The notes beneath the pieces are model-generated. The model was not told where the DNA came from, made no database searches, and saw only the letters and a program-made list of their open reading frames with translations. Source: Hysterium pulicare CBS 123377 (Eukaryota > Ascomycota > Dothideomycetes > Hysteriales > Hysteriaceae). Taken from it: 64,000 bases of DNA. The position numbers were made by a program, and so were the translations under genes. The stretch covers positions 51,632-115,631 of the forward strand of contig AJFK01000616.1 in the NCBI GenBank assembly GCA_000467715.1, in the 5' to 3' direction. This document shows, piece by piece, positions 60,143-64,000 of the stretch. Within the stretch, counting starts at the first letter, position 1. Each line of letters begins with the position of its first letter.

Positions 60143-61461
60143 TCATGAATGAGTAGAAGCAGCATTGTGGTTCTGCATTGCTGCTTGTCGGACTGGGGCA
60201 AAGTATGGATGCGCCATTGCTTCCTTTGCTGTGAGACGTTCCTAAGATATGTTAGTCGAGCGTAGAGAGTGGGTACACCATGATCTTTCTTACTTGATGA
60301 TCGTATCGCAAGAGCTTATCCAGGAAATCTATAGCATCATTGCTAACGAACCTCTGGTTCTCCGCATTGATAAAAGAATGCCAACTCTTCTTCGGAAACC
60401 GTCCGAGTATGTCATCATACTGGGCATCCAGTTCGATGTCATATTTGTCCAGATAGTCGAAAAGATCTTCAGTGCCTAATACCTTAGCTATCTTAACGAG
60501 TTGATCAGAATTGCTATTCCCGTGGAAGAAGGGCTCTTTCCGGAAGATCATTGATGCGAACATGGCTCCTAGTGACCACATATCAAGAGAGTAGTCATAC
60601 TCCTGGAAATCAACGAGCAGTTCCGGTCCTTTAAAGTATCTTGATGCCACCTAAATCCACTGTTAGCATTGGCTTGGTTCTTTGAATGAATTCGTTCTAT
60701 GAAAGGCTCACTCGGACGTTATACTCTGTGCCAGCATGGTAAAACTCCGCAAGCCCCCAATCGATCAACCTCAACTACGAACATGTTAGCCCTTATATCT
60801 GAAGTCTTGGAAGGGTATACATGCCTTTCGTTTCTCATGATCTATCATGACATTGTGTGGCTTGACATCCCTATGCATAATACCCTTGCTATGACAAAAG
60901 TCCAATGCTTTCAGAAGCTCGTAAATATAAAATCGAACATCGTAATCGTTAAACTTTGGGTATAAACTCCGGAAGTCTGTGTTGTTGACATATTCGAATA
61001 TTAAAGAAGGGGTTTTGCTCTACATCCATGTCCATCAGTAAGTGCGCAATTGGACATAATCCTGACAAACACGCGCAGGTCACGAACCTGATTGTCCCTC
61101 ACCACATCCAGCAACGCGACGATATTCGGGCCCCCAGATAGATTCTGTAAGATCTTGATCTCACGTTTTATTTTCTTCTTCTTGACGGGCTTCAGGACTT
61201 TGATAACGCATTTCTGGTAGTTGACGACGTTGATTCCCTCGAAGACTTCCGAGTATTTGCCACGGCCTTATGAAACAGCAAACATTAGCATTTATCCACA
61301 AACGAAACGACTAAGATTAGTATTTAACGTTGGACAGCCCACATACCGATCTTCCTCACAACCTCGTAGTTTTCTAAGACCCCCCACGATATATTGACAC
61401 TGTCATAGTCCCAGTAGGCTCGAGGCATATTGGCGTTGACATCCGCATACACACGTGCCAT
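60143..61461 (-). CDS. cka1: casein kinase II catalytic subunit alpha, 335 aa
   Basis: Constitutive Ser/Thr kinase of the nucleus and cytoplasm. Six exons: 61461-61347, 61266-61088, 61019-60825, 60774-60712, 60650-60294, 60241-60143, all in frame. The start [20 protein letters not shown] is typical. Seen are the glycine loop [11 protein letters not shown], the basic cluster [15 protein letters not shown], catalytic [11 protein letters not shown], the CK2-specific DWG ([11 protein letters not shown]) in place of DFG, and [11 protein letters not shown]. It ends [19 protein letters not shown] plus a short tail. The intron 60824-60775 begins with GC (GCATGT) instead of GT, a GC-AG intron. It is divergent from rpp1, with 430 bp between starts. 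Confidence 0.95.
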
Positions 61462-61891
61462 ACTTGTCGCCGCTCCAGCACTGTTCAAAGCCATAGCCAT
61501 ATTGGTGCCCTTAGGTGCTTGAAACGGCCGCTCGATGTCGGCGGAGGCCTTGTTATGATGGACTTCGATGTCGAGGAGGGAGGCTGACGACGAGGGGAGC
61601 CAGATGCGAAGGAGCAGACAGGCTACGAGGTCAAGGAAGAGGCTGACAATCAAGGCAACGAAGGCAGCCTTCTTCCACGTTCGTATGCGGGCTGTGGGTT
61701 TCGATGGTCGGGTGGTTGGTGGTGGAGGGGCAAAGTGAGCGCTCCCCGGACCTGCTGTGCGAGGCCGTTAGCGCAGATCCTGAGCACGTGATCTAGGATT
61801 TCTTGAAGTGATTGACCTCCAACGAACTTTCGCTCACCTCTCAACCGCAACACCATCTTTCACGCCCAAACCTTTTCCAGGGCCAGTGAAG
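61462..61891. promoter_or_regulatory. shared upstream region of cka1 and rpp1
   Basis: The 430-bp spacer between divergent housekeeping genes. It includes a CACGTG at 61784. The open frame upstream of the cka1 ATG is probably leader. Confidence 0.4.
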
Positions 61892-63182
61892 ATGTTTTAC
61901 GACCTCAACGTACCTTGGACGGCGAACGACCGAGAACTTCAACGAACAGTTGCCTTCCTCGATGAATGTAAGGTCCTGGCATGAAGCAGCAACCTTTCGT
62001 GCGCTGTAGCAATTTCCGAGGGCATCTACTGACACCTTATAGTAGGATACGATGTCATCGCACTTACGCACACGCTTTCGGGGAAATTGCCCGCAGAATT
62101 GGTACGCAATTTTGATCTTTGCAAAGTCAAAGCCTCAAGAATGACTCCATGAACCGAACTTCCACTATCAAATTACATCACATTTATATTTCTCGCAGCA
62201 CGAATGAGGAAAATAATTCCTCTATACCCAAACTCTCCTACCCACCATCTACAGCTTTTACCAATTACAAGATCCTTAGAAGTATTTCACTAACCGACTC
62301 CAACAGATCAATCCGATTCCCTCCCCATTACCTTTCCCCATCCCACCACGTCTCCGCCTCCTCCGCCGCCTAACCCTAACCCTAACCGACCCAAGCCAAA
62401 ACCACCGACTACCACAACTAGCCTCTCTCTACGACATCCTCGCCCTACGTCCCACAGACGAAAAGACCTTGAAACAAGCCTGCGAGTCTCTAGACTGCGA
62501 CATCATATCTCTAGACCTGACAACCCGCTTCCCAACCCACTTCAAATTCACAACCCTCTCCAGCGCCACTTCACGAGGCGTGAAAATCGAACTATGTTAT
62601 GCTCAGGCTATAGCCTCTAGCGATCCTGGCGCTAGGAGAAATGCGCTGGGGAATATTGTGGGTTTGGTAAGGGCGACGAGAGGGAGGGGGTTGATTATTA
62701 GTTCGGAGGCGAAGACGGCGTTAGGGGTGCGTGCGCCGAGTGATGTTATCAATTTGGCTGGGGTATGGGGTCTGGGACCTGAGAGGGGCAAAGAGGCGAT
62801 TGGAAAAGAAGCGAGAAGCTGCGTTGTGCAGGCGGGGCTGAAGAGGGCGAGCTATAGAGGCGTTGTGGATGTGGTTTATGGCGGAGAGAAACCACCGCCT
62901 GTGCAGACGAATGGAGCAGCGAAAAACAAAGGGGAGACACAGAAGCAAAAGCAAAAGCAGAATCAGAATAAGAGGAAAGCGGAGAGTATGGAGGGTAGTG
63001 GGCAAGTGGATGGACAGAATGCGAGTGGAGAGAAGATATCAAAGAGAGAGATGAAGCGTCGAGAGAAGATGGCGCGACTCCGGGAACACAATTCCACTTC
63101 TATCACCGCACCCCAGGCAAACGATAACAGTAATGTGGAGAATATAGTTTCTACAGACACAGCTATGGAAATAGGACCTTAA
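61892..63182 (+). CDS. rpp1: ribonuclease P/MRP protein subunit Rpp1 (p30 family), 336 aa
   Basis: Protein subunit of RNase P and MRP, which process tRNA and rRNA precursors. Three exons: 61892-61967, 62044-62102, 62307-63182, in frame. A TIM-barrel-like fold begins MFYDLNVPWTAND, then GYDVIALTHTLSGKLPAEL, DCDIISLDLTTRFPTHFKFT, GVKIELCYAQAI and IISSEAKTALGVRAPSDVIN, as in the p30 family. A low-complexity Lys/Gln tract (KQKQKQNQNKRK) and a basic region KISKREMKRREKMARL follow, with a disordered tail. Within exon 3 the coding sequence TAACCCTAACCCTAACC (62371-62387) equals a telomere-type repeat read as LTLTLT. The second intron is 204 nt. Confidence 0.92.
62371..62387 (+). repeat. interstitial telomere-like repeat in coding sequence
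   Basis: TAACCCTAACCCTAACC, nearly three copies of CCCTAA, lies inside rpp1 exon 3 and is read as Leu-Thr repeats. Confidence 0.8.
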
Positions 63183-63332
63183 ACCACAACCAAATACAAA
63201 TCTCTCCTTCTTCATCATCTTAAACTGAAAGATCGGGGTATTAATACTAGCCTCGGAAGCCTGAAGCTTCGATAAAGAAAAGAGAAAAGAAGACTCATCC
63301 AAGTACGATACAGCCCCAGACCCGAATAACAC

Positions 63333-64000
63333 TCAAGGCGCTGCCGTCGCCTCAGCATCTCGTTTCCCAAGTCTAATCGTCACCGCCGTTTGGAAAAGTA
63401 TCGTACTGATATCAAAGGGCAACCCAGTCGAGCTTCCCGCAACCTGACTCTGCGCTGCCGCCACCGAAGTAACACTCGCGGCCGCGATGGTCGAAATACT
63501 GCTCGCTCCGACTGCTGCAGACGAGACCTGGGCTACAGAGGCTACAGTGCTGGATCCCACAGCTGATGACACAGCTGCAGCTGCCGCTGCGACAGAAGAG
63601 CTGGCTCCTCCCGCGATGGCAGTAACAGCGCTCGAGGCCGCAGCACTAGCGCTTCCCGCGATCACAGTCACAGCACTCGATGCCGCAGCGCTAAGTCCAG
63701 TAGCAGCGACTTGGGCCGCCCCGCCCGCATCCGTAGAACCCGCTACAATAGTAATGGCGGAATTAGCAGCAGCTGCTGCACTCGCTACGGTCTGTAAAGT
63801 GGACAGTGCAGGCGCGGCGGCGGCCATGCTGGACATCAGTTGGAAGGGTGCGGCTTGAGGTGGTGCCATGCCGAATCCGCCTTCTGGACATTGACATGCG
63901 CAGTTGCACATGTTGGGATCGGTGGCTAGGACTGTGGTTGCGGGGGGGAGGGCTGCGGCTGCGACGCTGGAAGCTCCGCCGGCTATTACGGTCACGGCGG
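63333..64000 (-). CDS. Ala/Ser/Val-rich repetitive protein, 3' part only
   Basis: The frame is open to the right edge of the window, so the N-terminus is missing. The visible 220 residues are mostly Ala, Ser, Val and Thr with imperfect repeats of about 20 residues on the theme SSAVTVIAGSASAAA. A small Cys cluster (MCNCACQCPEGGF) lies near the start of the visible part. It ends KRDAEATAAP. This composition is typical of extracellular or cell-wall proteins of fungi, but no signal peptide can be checked. The opposite strand is also open for 123 codons because of the biased composition and is not a gene. Confidence 0.6.
   Translation of the reverse strand, partial: AVTVIAGGASSVAAAALPPATTVLATDPNMCNCACQCPEGGFGMAPPQAAPFQLMSSMAAAAPALSTLQTVASAAAAANSAITIVAGSTDAGGAAQVAATGLSAAASSAVTVIAGSASAAASSAVTAIAGGASSSVAAAAAAVSSAVGSSTVASVAQVSSAAVGASSISTIAAASVTSVAAAQSQVAGSSTGLPFDISTILFQTAVTIRLGKRDAEATAAP

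Noticed and set aside
63487-63858. 123-aa plus-strand ORF opposite the Ala-rich protein
   Set aside because: A composition shadow of the repetitive minus-strand gene.

Overview
The window is nuclear DNA from a filamentous ascomycete (Pezizomycotina; a Leotiomycete-like fungus is my guess). The evidence is many GT-AG introns of about 45-100 nt with CTAAC-like branch sites, two Zn2Cys6 regulators with fungal-specific transcription-factor domains, allantoate-permease-type transporters, and housekeeping genes with fungal features. No bacterial-style operons, rRNA, tRNA, CRISPR array or recognisable transposon was seen. Gene models were spliced by hand and most close in frame across all exons.

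Left part (1-19.9 kb): a small hypothetical ORF, an SDR whose catalytic Tyr is Trp, a Zn2Cys6 regulator, a fragmented CorA-like membrane protein, a secreted matrixin-type metalloprotease fused to a beta-propeller, the actin capping protein beta subunit (cap2), two 499-aa major facilitator transporters flanking a small basic nuclear protein, and a prolyl-4-hydroxylase-like dioxygenase.

Middle (25.9-47.8 kb): a second Zn2Cys6 regulator, a multi-zinc-finger C2H2 protein, an F-box protein, the CDK subunit cks1, a probable mitochondrial membrane protein divergent from a Vps3844-domain protein, sec66 divergent from npl4, rfc2, and a lipocalin-like protein.

Right part (56-64 kb): a broken beta-lactamase-family gene, the methionine-salvage enzyme mde1, casein kinase II alpha (cka1) divergent from RNase P subunit rpp1, and the 3' end of an Ala/Ser/Val-rich repetitive protein running off the edge.

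Two gene-poor blocks (about 20.0-25.8 kb and 47.9-56.0 kb) stand out. They hold many TATA-box core promoters in both orientations, often with CACGTG upstream and a pyrimidine-rich stretch downstream, followed about 250-430 bp later by a degenerate near-palindrome of the form TGATGA..CATCA. Only short ORFs lie between. Three of these units at 24.1-25.6 kb form a diverged tandem series with about 530-bp period. This is the best candidate for an undescribed element or gene family in the window; its function is unknown.
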